Source: JBBEBE01 sp051746765 (GTDB lineage: Bacteria > Bacteroidota > Rhodothermia > Balneolales > Balneolaceae). Taken from it: 18,055 bases of DNA. Position numbers and translations under genes: made by a program. Location: positions 1 to 18,055 of the forward strand of contig JBNJFK010000024.1 in NCBI GenBank assembly GCA_051746765.1, written 5' to 3'. Below, in pieces: positions 1-7,345 of the stretch. Under the pieces are notes generated by a model that made no database searches, was not told the origin of the DNA, and worked only from the letters and a program-made list of their open reading frames with translations. Position 1 is the stretch's first letter. Each line of letters opens with the position of its first letter.

Positions 1-329
1 GATCCCGACTGCACCCGAGGGGTGACGGCATCCTCTTTGCCGACGGCTCGCCGGCATCTCTGTCGCGCATGTATCTCATGGATCTGGACGGGCAGAACCG
101 TCATCGCAACGACAACTGGCAGGATCACAGTCAGCTCCAACCCACATTCTCGCCCGACGGGACCGAAATCCTCTACACCTACCGAAACATGATTCCGATC
201 CGGGAGAACATCAATTGGACATTAACCGAATCGGATAACGATAGTTGGATGTATATTGTCCCTGGCGGAGCCACCGGGACTCAGGACGCCGAACCCGAAT
301 TCTGGGCTAACTCGGTTTCGTGGCGGTAA
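1..329 (+). CDS. C-terminal end of a PD40/TolB-like beta-propeller protein (partial)
   Basis: The frame is open from the window edge (first complete codon at 3) to a TAA at 327-329, so the gene starts outside the window. The visible ~108 residues contain two propeller-like stretches: RMYLMDLDGQN, typical of the strand that reports a value, and LQPTFSPDGTEILYTY, the classic PD40/WD40-like motif found in TolB and in many periplasmic or outer-membrane-associated proteins. The fold is inferred from these motifs. The substrate or partner cannot be judged without the N-terminal part. It ends 56 bases before the SLC13-type transporter gene on the same strand. Confidence 0.6.
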   Translation, partial: SRLHPRGDGILFADGSPASLSRMYLMDLDGQNRHRNDNWQDHSQLQPTFSPDGTEILYTYRNMIPIRENINWTLTESDNDSWMYIVPGGATGTQDAEPEFWANSVSWR

Positions 330-385
330 AAACCCTAAAAGATAGTCTGAAACGCTGCCACCAACCCCCTCCATAAAATCATCTG

Positions 386-2149
386 ATGGATCATCTCGTC
401 GTATTTTCCACGCTATTGATCACCCTGTTTCTCTTTATCCGGGGAACGTGGAGATACGACGTCGTCGCCATTCTGGCGCTTCTGTTTCTCGTCGTTTGGG
501 GAATTGTGCCGGCAGAGGAGGCTTTTTCGGGATTTTCCCACCCGGCGGTCATCACGGTTGCGGCTGTTCTGTTGATCAGTCGGGCCCTCCAAAAATCCGG
601 ACTCGTTGCATTTCTGGCAAAATTCATCAACAAAGTCGGCAAAAATCTCTTCGTCCAAATTTCCGTCCTCTGTCTGGTCACAGCCATAGCATCGGCATTC
701 ATGAACAACATCGGCGCATTGGCCATCCTGATGCCGGTTGCGATTCAGCTGGCACGAAAGAACGAGTATCCGGTCTCCTATATTTTGATGCCCATCTCCT
801 TTGCATCCATTCTGGGAGGCATGAGCACGCTGATCGGTACACCTCCGAATATCATCATCGCGACTTTTCGATCCGATTACACTGACGAAGCGTTTGGGAT
901 GTTCGACTTCACACCTGTCGGTGCTATCGTTGCCCTGGCCGGTATTCTGTTTATTTCATTGCTGGGATGGAAGTTTCTTCCGAAGCGGTCGGGAAATTCG
1001 TCAAAGAATGACCGATTCGAAATCGAGAACTACATTACGGAAGTTCGGATTACCGAGGAGTCCGAACTTCACGGCACCATTTGCCGGGAACTCTCGAGAG
1101 ACCATGAAGATGAGGATATCCATCTGCTTGGCCTGGTTCGCGACGGGCACCGCATGCACGCCCCCTCCCCTGGCGAGCGACTCCATACTGGAGACATATT
1201 GATCCTTGAAACCGATACGGAGAGTCTGAACCATTTCATCGAACGAACGAACGTGGAACTTGTCGGGAACGAGCCGGTTCGAACCGACGCGGAGGGCTCC
1301 GACTCGATTCAAATGAGAGAAGCGGTTATCATGAGAGGATCCCCACTTGCAGGAAAACAGGGCAGTTACTTCCAGAGGTTCGGAATCAATCTATTGGCCA
1401 TTGCCAGAAGCGACCAACGCATTCGTAAACGGATTCGCAATATTCGACTTCTGGAGGGAGATGTCCTACTCCTGCAGGGACGGTCCGAGTCGATCGATGA
1501 CATCATTGGATCGCTAAAATGTCTGCCACTCGTCGAACGAGATCTGAATATCGGCAAACCGAGTCAGTTGATCCTCGCCATGGTCCTGTTTACAAGTGTC
1601 ATTGCAACTGTATTATTGGACTTTCTGCCCGTCCAAGTTGCGTTCTCCATCGGCGTCGTTGCCATGGTCGTCACTGGAATTCTCCCTGTAAAAGACATCT
1701 ACGAACATATCGACTGGCCCATCATTATTCTATTGGGCGCCATGATTCCGATCGGGGTTGCATTTGAAACCAGTGGAGGTGCCGATATCGTCGCACAACA
1801 GATACTCATATTTGGAACAGAGTATCCGCTCTGGATGACCATCGGCTTCCTCATCATGGTTACGATGCTGCTGACAGACATCATAAACAATGCCGCTACG
1901 GTCGTCCTTATGGCGCCCGTCGGCATCACTATTGCGAATGAACTGGGAATTTCTGCCGACCCCGTTCTGATGGCGATCGCCATCGGGGCCTCCAGTGCAT
2001 TTCTGACGCCTATCGGGCATCAATCCAACACCTTGGTCATGGGCCCGGGCGGGTACAAATTCAGTGACTACTGGCGCATGGGACTGCCACTGGACATCAT
2101 CATCCTGATTCTGGCAACTCCGCTCATCCTCTACTTCTGGCCGGCTTGA
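386..2149 (+). CDS. SLC13-family anion permease with two internal RCK_C (TrkA_C) domains
   Basis: This 587-aa integral membrane protein belongs to the SLC13/DASS group (Na+-coupled sulfate, dicarboxylate or similar anion uptake). Each transmembrane half carries the family hallmark: MNNIG near residue 106 followed by GGMSTLIGTPPNI near 144-156 in the first half, and INNAATVV near 500 followed by FLTPIGHQSN near 539-548 in the second. Between the halves, residues ~218-290 and ~305-385 are two soluble RCK_C-like domains (IHLLGLVRDG...GDILILETD and LAIARSD...GDVLLLQG), which in this subgroup are thought to bind a regulatory ligand. Sulfate is a common substrate of RCK_C-containing members, but the substrate cannot be read from sequence. 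The ATG at 386 gives a good first transmembrane helix. Family is firm, substrate is open. Confidence 0.9.
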   Translation: MDHLVVFSTLLITLFLFIRGTWRYDVVAILALLFLVVWGIVPAEEAFSGFSHPAVITVAAVLLISRALQKSGLVAFLAKFINKVGKNLFVQISVLCLVTAIASAFMNNIGALAILMPVAIQLARKNEYPVSYILMPISFASILGGMSTLIGTPPNIIIATFRSDYTDEAFGMFDFTPVGAIVALAGILFISLLGWKFLPKRSGNSSKNDRFEIENYITEVRITEESELHGTICRELSRDHEDEDIHLLGLVRDGHRMHAPSPGERLHTGDILILETDTESLNHFIERTNVELVGNEPVRTDAEGSDSIQMREAVIMRGSPLAGKQGSYFQRFGINLLAIARSDQRIRKRIRNIRLLEGDVLLLQGRSESIDDIIGSLKCLPLVERDLNIGKPSQLILAMVLFTSVIATVLLDFLPVQVAFSIGVVAMVVTGILPVKDIYEHIDWPIIILLGAMIPIGVAFETSGGADIVAQQILIFGTEYPLWMTIGFLIMVTMLLTDIINNAATVVLMAPVGITIANELGISADPVLMAIAIGASSAFLTPIGHQSNTLVMGPGGYKFSDYWRMGLPLDIIILILATPLILYFWPA

Positions 2150-2235
2150 CTTCGTGTCCATTCCGAAGATTACATACCATCTCAGGCTCGTTGTCGCAAG
2201 GTTCAATCTCCCATAAACGATAAAGTCCAAATCGA

Positions 2236-2697
2236 ATGAACGCCCTTAAACTTCGAATACCACCGGTCGTGATCTGGCTCCTGCACGCAGCCGCCATGTG
2301 GGGAGTGGGTATGCTTTTCCCCGATGCGACGTTCTTGTCGGGAGTCACCGTCTGGATTTCGTGGCCACTTGCCGGAATTGGCGGGATTCTTGGTGTTCTG
2401 GGGATCTACGAATTCGCAAAAGCGAAAACGACGGTGAATCCGCACCGGCCCGACCGATCCGCTCGTCTGGTTACCACCGGAATCTACCGAACGACCCGAA
2501 ATCCGATGTACGTCGGTCTCCTGTTTCTGCTTGTTGCATGGGGGTTCGAACTCGGCCACCTCTCCTCGTTCGCACTGCTCCCCCTCTTTGTCTGGACGAT
2601 GAATACATTGCAGATCAAACCCGAAGAGACCATTCTGCGAGAGAAATTCGGCGACGAATTTGACGCGTATGCAGCCCGGACTCGCCGGTGGGTTTGA
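2236..2697 (+). CDS. Isoprenylcysteine carboxyl methyltransferase (ICMT/PEMT)-like membrane protein
   Basis: A 153-aa protein with about four hydrophobic segments. The C-terminal half carries the conserved SAM-binding signature of the ICMT/PEMT superfamily: GIYRTTRNPMYVG (residues ~82-94) and the C-terminal EE...L...FG..FDAYAARTRRW block. In eukaryotes ICMT methylates prenylated cysteine; bacterial members are mostly uncharacterised, and bacteria generally lack prenylated CaaX proteins, so the real substrate is unknown (lipid or small-molecule methylation is possible). It starts 86 bases after the permease and ends 56 bases before the antitoxin gene, so it may be cotranscribed with the permease. 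Confidence 0.8.
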   Translation: MNALKLRIPPVVIWLLHAAAMWGVGMLFPDATFLSGVTVWISWPLAGIGGILGVLGIYEFAKAKTTVNPHRPDRSARLVTTGIYRTTRNPMYVGLLFLLVAWGFELGHLSSFALLPLFVWTMNTLQIKPEETILREKFGDEFDAYAARTRRWV

Positions 2698-2746
2698 ATA
2701 GAACCAGTAAAGCAGTTGCGACTCTCAAAACAAAGTATCACTTTAG

Positions 2747-2754
2747 TAGTACTA
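2747..2754. promoter_or_regulatory. Short palindrome over the Phd antitoxin start, possible autoregulatory site
   Basis: TAGTACTA is an 8-bp perfect palindrome ending on the first base of the antitoxin ATG, inside the AT-rich run CTTTAGTAGTACTATG. Phd/YefM antitoxins usually repress their own operon through palindromes close to the start codon. The site is short and could be chance. It shares the TAGTACTA core with the outer parts of the palindrome at 8839-8860. Confidence 0.25.
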
Positions 2755-3011
2755 TGAAAACAGAATTGGTTACCACGTTGAAGCGACAAGCGACGAAGAT
2801 CTTGGAAGAACTTCGGCAGGGAAAAGAGCCTGTTCTGATCACTGAGCACGGTAAACCCTCCGCCTATTTGGTCGATGTCGATTATTTCGAGCAACTTCAG
2901 AAAAAAGTCACGCTTCTCGAAGGAATAGCCAGGGGCGAAAAGGCCATTCTGGAGGGCCGAATCGTTTCACACGAAGATGCGAAGAAACGCATGTCTCGAT
3001 GGCTCGACTGA
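2754..3011 (+). CDS. Type II antitoxin, Phd/YefM family
   Basis: An 85-aa protein with the Phd/YefM pattern: a DNA-binding N-terminal half ending in EPVLITEHGKPSAYLVDVDYFEQL (residues ~27-50) and a charged C-terminal helix that would neutralise the toxin. The frame is open upstream to 2688, but the ATG at 2754 gives the normal family start (MKTELVTTLKRQATKIL), so that start is preferred. It overlaps the downstream ParE-like toxin by 13 bases, the usual arrangement for translational coupling in a toxin-antitoxin operon. The protein is expected to be proteolytically labile and to repress its own promoter. Confidence 0.88.
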   Translation: MKTELVTTLKRQATKILEELRQGKEPVLITEHGKPSAYLVDVDYFEQLQKKVTLLEGIARGEKAILEGRIVSHEDAKKRMSRWLD

Positions 3012-3301
3012 TTTGGACTGAACCTGCACTTCAAGAACTTGATGAAATTGCGGATTACATCTCACTCGATAACGCAACCGCAGCAAAAAATCTGGTACAA
3101 GATGTCTTCGATAGAGTCGAGCTCCTGAGTTCACACCCAATGATCGGCAAAAAAGTTGAAGAGATTGCGTTGCTCAATTACCGCGAATTGGTTTTCCAGC
3201 CTTGCAGGGTTTTCTACCGGATCGATCATGAGTTGATCTATGTCATTCACGTTTTAAGAACCGAGCAATTGTTCCACATCGATACCCTGAAATCTCGATA
3301 G
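2999..3301 (+). CDS. Type II toxin, RelE/ParE family
   Basis: A 100-aa protein of typical ParE/RelE size. It begins MARLIWTEPALQELDEIADYISLDNATAA, the N-terminal helical hairpin of the family, followed by the core LVFQPCRVFYRID and the last strand YVIHVLRTEQLF. The hydrophobic YRID/VIHV ending and the long N-terminal helices favour ParE (gyrase poison) over RelE (mRNA cleavage), but this is an inference. The ATG at 2999 lies inside the last codons of the antitoxin. The pair appears intact: no internal stop or frameshift is visible. Confidence 0.88.
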   Translation: MARLIWTEPALQELDEIADYISLDNATAAKNLVQDVFDRVELLSSHPMIGKKVEEIALLNYRELVFQPCRVFYRIDHELIYVIHVLRTEQLFHIDTLKSR

Positions 3302-3378
3302 ACCGACTACAAACGAGTTGTTCAGGTTTAAAGTCGAATCGGTACCACATCGTATTACCTACAAATGGACTTCTCGCT

Positions 3379-4056
3379 ATGCCTCAGAATAGCGCCAACC
3401 TTTTGATCTTCGACGTAAACGAGACGCTGCTGGATCTTCACGATCTGAAAATCGCTGTCAAAGAGACCCTGAAAGGAGATGACGACACGGTCCGACTCTG
3501 GTTCGGACGAACCCTGCACTACTCCTTGGTAGAGAATGCCACGGGCTCGTATCACGACTTTGATGAGATCGCAGCTGCAAGTCTACAGATGTTGGCCCAT
3601 GAACGCGGTCTCCCGCTCTCCGCGGAAGACGCACAAAAGACCATGAGTCTGTTTCGACAGGCGCCACCTCACACAGAGGTTATGGATGCCCTGAATGCGT
3701 TCTCGGAGGCCGGTTTTCGATTGGTTGCACTGTCCAACTCCTCTTCAAAGACGCTGCACGCCCAACTAACGTTCGCCAGAATTGACTCCTATTTTGATCA
3801 GATCCTGAGTGTCGACTCCCTTCAGGTATACAAACCGCATCGAGCTGTCTACGAATGGGCTGCCAATCAATTATCGGTCTCACCCGAGGAGTGCCTCTTC
3901 ATTGCCGCCCATGCGTGGGATGTTGCCGGTGCAGCAGCTGCCGGCATGACGACGGCGTTCATTCAGCGGTCCGGGCAATCGCTCTACCTCCTCTCTCCGG
4001 CCCCACGGTTTGTCACAAAAGACTTGTTGGAACTTTCCCATGTCCTGACCCAATGA
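3379..4056 (+). CDS. HAD hydrolase of the haloacid dehalogenase type II group
   Basis: A 225-aa HAD-superfamily protein. Motif I is FDVNETLLD with nucleophile Asp12; the +2 acid of HAD phosphatases is replaced (D-x-N-x-T), the pattern of the L-2-haloacid dehalogenase group. Motif II is LSNSS (Ser119, Asn120), the conserved lysine is in YKPHRAVYEW (Lys152), and motif III is AAHAWDVAGA (Asp181). WFGRTLHYSL near residue 41 matches the substrate-loop region where dehalogenases carry their halide-binding Arg. True members release halide from 2-haloacids by water attack on an Asp ester; many relatives have other activities, so dehalogenation is possible but not shown. It is cytoplasmic (no signal peptide) and stands alone, 77 bases after the toxin gene. 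Confidence 0.83.
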   Translation: MPQNSANLLIFDVNETLLDLHDLKIAVKETLKGDDDTVRLWFGRTLHYSLVENATGSYHDFDEIAAASLQMLAHERGLPLSAEDAQKTMSLFRQAPPHTEVMDALNAFSEAGFRLVALSNSSSKTLHAQLTFARIDSYFDQILSVDSLQVYKPHRAVYEWAANQLSVSPEECLFIAAHAWDVAGAAAAGMTTAFIQRSGQSLYLLSPAPRFVTKDLLELSHVLTQ

Positions 4057-4129
4057 CGCTCATCTGAAAACTCCGGTTATCCACTTTGGATCTCCCCTTC
4101 CTGCAAGACATCGGAATACATGTTCAGCG

Positions 4130-4324
4130 TTAGCAGCAATCTTCTTTTTGTTGAATTGAGGGACACGGATGATCACCATAGGAACAATACACGCAACAAT
4201 CCCCCTGCTTGGGCCTTATCACTTCATCACAAGTCGGGCATTGCCAAAAGAACTGGCAACCAAAAGTANNNNNNNNNNCGCAGTTGGGACAGGTAATGGT
4301 GGATTCCAGCGTAACCGTGCTCAT
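4130..4324 (-). CDS. GDCCVxC-domain small zinc-ribbon (seleno)protein family, cysteine form, interrupted by an assembly gap
   Basis: The small protein starts MSTVTLESTITCPNC, continues after a 10-N gap with CQFFWQCPTC, and ends in RPKQGDCCVYCSYGDHPCPSIQ. The last block is the signature of the GDCCVxC-domain (seleno)protein family, small putative metal-binding proteins in which one Cys of GDCC can be selenocysteine. Here both positions are ordinary Cys codons (TGT TGC). The two CPxC pairs look like a zinc ribbon. Relatives that I recall have about ten more residues between the first CPxC and CQFF than the gap allows, so the N run is probably a placeholder rather than a measured length. The gene reads in frame across it. 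Function is unknown. Confidence 0.75.
   Translation of the reverse strand: MSTVTLESTITCPNCXXXXTFGCQFFWQCPTCDEVIRPKQGDCCVYCSYGDHPCPSIQQKEDCC
4269..4278. other. Assembly gap (10 N)
   Basis: Ten consecutive N lie inside the GDCCVxC gene. The fixed-looking length suggests a scaffolding placeholder; the missing sequence probably encodes the residues between the first CPxC pair and CQFF. Confidence 0.97.
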
Positions 4325-4579
4325 TTTATGTCTGATTTATCCGTTAAATATCCTACAGAAGGTGCTGTCTCCAATTAAAACAATATTTACTTCAAGAATC
4401 CAACGAACAGAGAGCAGACTCGCCTGACTCCACGACTGAATGATAGAGCGCATTCCGATGACCATCCGGAACGTTCGTGCACCCGTCACTGGTTTAGGTC
4501 TTAGGTGAAAGAGATCGATTCGAAAAAGCACGAATCAAGAGAACGGCCCCGACAACGACAAGACAAAACAGCATACGCC

Positions 4580-4951
4580 ATGGCACCCACGAGAGAGAAC
4601 GACCCACACCCGCAAAAGACCCCGAAACCCAAGGGAAAACCCTCCAGATTCAATGAGCTGATCAAGGGGGATACACCGGTCCTTATCGACTTTTATGCGG
4701 ATTGGTGCGCTCCGTGCAAAATGATGCCGCCCATTCTCAAGGAGCTCAAAAAAGCGATGGGCGATCGTTTGAACATTATCAAGATCGACACGGAAAAGAA
4801 TCCTGATGTGGCCATCCGCTATCAGGTGCGCGGCATCCCCAACCTGGTTCTGATTCACAAGGGAAAAGTGATTTGGCAACAGCCCGGCGTGATTCGAATG
4901 CCACATCTTCAGCAGATGATCGAGCAGAAACTGCAGCAAGAGGTTCATTGA
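4580..4951 (+). CDS. Thioredoxin-like thiol-disulfide oxidoreductase
   Basis: A 123-aa thioredoxin-fold protein. The active site WCAPC (Cys43, Cys46) differs from the canonical WCGPC by Gly to Ala, and the cis-proline is in RGIPNLVL (Pro87). PVLIDFYADWCAPCKMMPPIL is typical of cytoplasmic thioredoxins rather than secreted TlpA/ResA types; no signal peptide is visible. A Pro/Lys-rich, probably disordered tail of ~20 residues precedes the domain. The frame stays open to a GTG at 4505, which would add 25 charged residues; the ATG at 4580 is preferred because it is closer to the domain, though neither has a clear Shine-Dalgarno site. It converges on the GntP permease gene with 24 bases between their stops. 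Confidence 0.85.
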   Translation: MAPTRENDPHPQKTPKPKGKPSRFNELIKGDTPVLIDFYADWCAPCKMMPPILKELKKAMGDRLNIIKIDTEKNPDVAIRYQVRGIPNLVLIHKGKVIWQQPGVIRMPHLQQMIEQKLQQEVH

Positions 4952-4975
4952 GTCCGGTTACCGGATCAAGGAGGC

Positions 4976-6313
4976 TCACAGAAGCACCCATGCCAGTAAT
5001 TGAACGGTCACCAGTCCGGTAAGCCCCATCAACAGGGTCGCCACGGAGTGGGTTTTGAGCGCGGTAGTCGTATCCATATTGGAAAACTTGGCCACCACCC
5101 AAAAGTAGCTGTCGTTGATATGCGAAATGGTGAGAGATCCGGCCCCGATCGCCAGTACAACCAGCGCCTTCCCGGTCACGCTGTCCAGACCCAATGAGCC
5201 CATCAGGGGCGCCGTGATGGCTGCGGCTGTAATAATGGCAACCGTGGAGGATCCCTGTGCGGTCTTCAGGAATGCAGCAATCGCATACGGAACCAGAACG
5301 CCCAATCCGGAGAGAAGAGCAAACTGAGAAACCACATCGGACAGCTCCGTCTCCCGAAGGATGGCGCCGAAACTCCCCCCGGCCCCCGTAATCAGGATAA
5401 TGACGCCCGCCTTCTTCAGAGCACTCTCCATCCAGTGGCTGTGTATATCCCGACCCCACTCGCGCACCATGGCAAAGGCGATGGCCACGCCGATGAGCAG
5501 CGCAATGATCGGCTCCCCGAGAAACGTAACCAACGAAAAGAGCGTGCCCTCACCCAGCGGGTTCGTTGGGTAGGAGGCGATGGTATTCAAAGCGATCAGC
5601 AAGATGGGGACCAGTATGGGCGAGATGGCCAATCGAAATGTGGGCGCTGTAATGTCGGGTCGAACCGGTTCAGCCCGATCCTCACCCTCGCTGGATTCGG
5701 TGACGGTGGTTTCGAATCGGGAGCACCCCTTGATGGCCCATAAAAGCCCGACGAACATGACCGGAATGGAGACGACAAGCCCGAGCCCCAACACCCAGCC
5801 CAGATCGGCCTCCAGGGTCGCGGCGGCCGCAATAGGGCCGGGCGTAGGCGGTATGAACACATGGGTTGTATAGAGTCCGGTCGCCAGCGCGATCGAAAGG
5901 ACGGTCAGTGAGTGCCCGGTCCGTTTGGCGATCGCCTCCTTGATGGAGTTGAGCACAATGAACCCGGTGTCACAAAAGACCGGGATGGAGACGATAAACC
6001 CCGTAAGGCTCATCGAGAGGGCGGCATACTTCTCACCCACGACCGAGAGGATCCGATTAGCCACCACAACGGCCCCGCCACTTCGATCCAGATACTCGCC
6101 AATCATGGCACCCGCGGCAATCACAATCCCGATACTCGAGAGTGTGGAACCGAATCCGGAGCCGATCGACTCGACGAGCATGGAGGGGGATAGCCCCCCG
6201 ATAAAACCCATGGAGATCGATCCCAGGATGAGGGTGATGAACGGATGGATCCCCCACCGCCCCGTCAGAAGTACAATGAGCAGAACGACGATCAGGAGCC
6301 AGAGGAAGATCAT
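4976..6313 (-). CDS. GntP-family (gluconate:H+ symporter) permease
   Basis: A 445-aa polytopic membrane protein with the full-length pattern of the GntP family (usually ~440-450 aa). Diagnostic stretches are GSGFGSTLSSIGIVIAAGAM near residues 52-71, IPVFCDTGFIVL near 110-121, TTHVFIPPTPGPIAAA near 149-164, ITGAGGSFGAILRET, and the C-terminal GAGSLTISHINDSYFWVVAKF. The family imports gluconate and other sugar acids; several members sit beside amino-acid or hydroxy-acid catabolic genes, so gluconate is not guaranteed here. It is the last gene of the - strand set, 105 bases after the CBM9-like gene, suggesting import of a product released by the secreted enzymes upstream. Confidence 0.93.
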   Translation of the reverse strand: MIFLWLLIVVLLIVLLTGRWGIHPFITLILGSISMGFIGGLSPSMLVESIGSGFGSTLSSIGIVIAAGAMIGEYLDRSGGAVVVANRILSVVGEKYAALSMSLTGFIVSIPVFCDTGFIVLNSIKEAIAKRTGHSLTVLSIALATGLYTTHVFIPPTPGPIAAAATLEADLGWVLGLGLVVSIPVMFVGLLWAIKGCSRFETTVTESSEGEDRAEPVRPDITAPTFRLAISPILVPILLIALNTIASYPTNPLGEGTLFSLVTFLGEPIIALLIGVAIAFAMVREWGRDIHSHWMESALKKAGVIILITGAGGSFGAILRETELSDVVSQFALLSGLGVLVPYAIAAFLKTAQGSSTVAIITAAAITAPLMGSLGLDSVTGKALVVLAIGAGSLTISHINDSYFWVVAKFSNMDTTTALKTHSVATLLMGLTGLVTVQLLAWVLL

Positions 6314-6418
6314 GACGTGGGTCGGGTATTATTTTTGGTGGACTGAATCGATGGAGTCGGATGGAACCGAAACGAACCGTTTTTACAGGCGTTTGAAAGT
6401 CAAACGGTATTGGACGTC

Positions 6419-7141
6419 CTATTCAAACCGAATCGTACCATAGTTATCGAGTTCGTGAAAACCACGATCCACGGGCTTCCAGGTAAAGTGCGTCTGCCCA
6501 TCGTCATAGTCGATTCGGTAGAAGTTGGCTCGCCACTCGTCACCGGACAAGGGGGGTTCATCCAGAAGATTCCCCATCAACTCATACGGAATAAAAAATT
6601 CGGCCATCCACCCGGTAATGGAGCCTTCACTCACCTTTTCCCCTCCCGTGACGGACGTGAGATGCCGTGTGGCCCGTTTACTGCCGTGATACCCAAAGGG
6701 GATCCAGCTCCCTCCATCCTCCAAAAGAAGCAGAACGAGTTCGTAATTGAGCGGAGAGAGCTCATATTCAAAGTAGGATCGAACGTCTTCGTCCGGCCAG
6801 AAGAAGACCTCGACGACATCTTCTCGCCAGATTCGCTTGAAATCCCCCTCGATGGTGGCGTTCAGGATGCGATCCGTATTCTCGAACAGCACGTAGATCC
6901 CGTGATCCGAATAGGCCACCTTGAATTTGGACTCCAGCCCCCGGCTCTCCTCGAAATTGTTGTTCTGCCTCAAATCCGTCCATTCGACATCTTCCCACAC
7001 GGGATTCTTCCCGTCCCCCGTGAGCTCGAAATCTTCTACATGAGGGACGATCAGGGAGTGAGCGTCCCGATCTTGTGCAACCGCCGGAAGGCAGAGAAGG
7101 AGTACAAACAACCCAATGGAACCACTACGTATCAGATGCAT
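6419..7141 (-). CDS. Secreted carbohydrate-binding family 9 (CBM9)-like protein
   Basis: A 240-aa protein with a clear Sec signal peptide (hydrophobic GSIGLFVLLLCLPAVA, probable cleavage after AVA near residue 22). The rest is a single beta-sandwich domain with CBM9/DOMON-like marks: GKNPVWEDVEWTDL, then FKVAYSDHGIYVLFENTD, then WREDVVEVFFWPD, then GWMAEFFIPYELM, and the C-terminal WRANFYRIDYDDGQTHFTWKPVDRGFHELDNYG. Stand-alone proteins of this type are common in Bacteroidota-related genomes and are assumed to bind sugars or other ligands outside the cytoplasm; no catalytic residues are evident. A 248-aa frame on the opposite strand over the same bases has no recognisable content. Confidence 0.8.
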   Translation of the reverse strand: MHLIRSGSIGLFVLLLCLPAVAQDRDAHSLIVPHVEDFELTGDGKNPVWEDVEWTDLRQNNNFEESRGLESKFKVAYSDHGIYVLFENTDRILNATIEGDFKRIWREDVVEVFFWPDEDVRSYFEYELSPLNYELVLLLLEDGGSWIPFGYHGSKRATRHLTSVTGGEKVSEGSITGWMAEFFIPYELMGNLLDEPPLSGDEWRANFYRIDYDDGQTHFTWKPVDRGFHELDNYGTIRFE

Positions 7142-7197
7142 AATGTCCAGGACTAGAGTTCATGGTTACGGTCGTTACCACCACAACGTTTCCTGAA

Positions 7198-7329
7198 TCA
7201 ACGAAAAATCGAGGCGGGCAACAAGCGAATCAAAAGTCCGGTATCCTCGGTCAGCAGATAGAGATAGTTATCCGGAGCCACTCTCACAGTACGAACACGA
7301 CCGATATTCTCCAAGAGAATCTCCTTGAT
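7198..7329 (-). pseudogene. C-terminal remnant of a PQQ-dependent sugar dehydrogenase
   Basis: In one frame, the - strand between the amidohydrolase stop and position 7198 encodes IKEILLENIGRVRTVRVAPD, then NYLYLLTEDTGLLIRLLPAS and a stop. This matches the last ~40 residues of the glucose/sorbosone (Gdh/YliI-type) PQQ-dependent dehydrogenases, whose usual ending resembles LLEGLGRIRDVRxGPDGYLYLLT....GRLLRL. Such enzymes are normally over 350 aa; the rest is absent and the amidohydrolase gene ends 16 bases upstream. The preferred reading is a deletion that removed most of the dehydrogenase and brought its end next to the amidohydrolase. The frame can be extended to an ATG at 7383, but those extra residues overlap the amidohydrolase and look unrelated. 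Confidence 0.7.
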
Positions 7330-7345
7330 GCAGGCATGACTCATA

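Noticed and set aside
448..885. A 145-aa frame inside the SLC13-type permease
   Set aside because: The overlapping permease frame has the family motifs; this frame is rich in Arg/His/Ser, as is usual for shifted frames.
4953..4968. Hairpin TCCGGT-T-ACCGGA between thioredoxin and GntP as a bidirectional terminator
   Set aside because: The stem is short with almost no loop, and no T tract follows on either strand.
6410..7156. A 248-aa open frame on the + strand over the CBM9-like gene
   Set aside because: It is antisense to a gene with a clear signal peptide and CBM9-like motifs, and its translation has no recognisable domain or ribosome binding site; it is a shadow frame.
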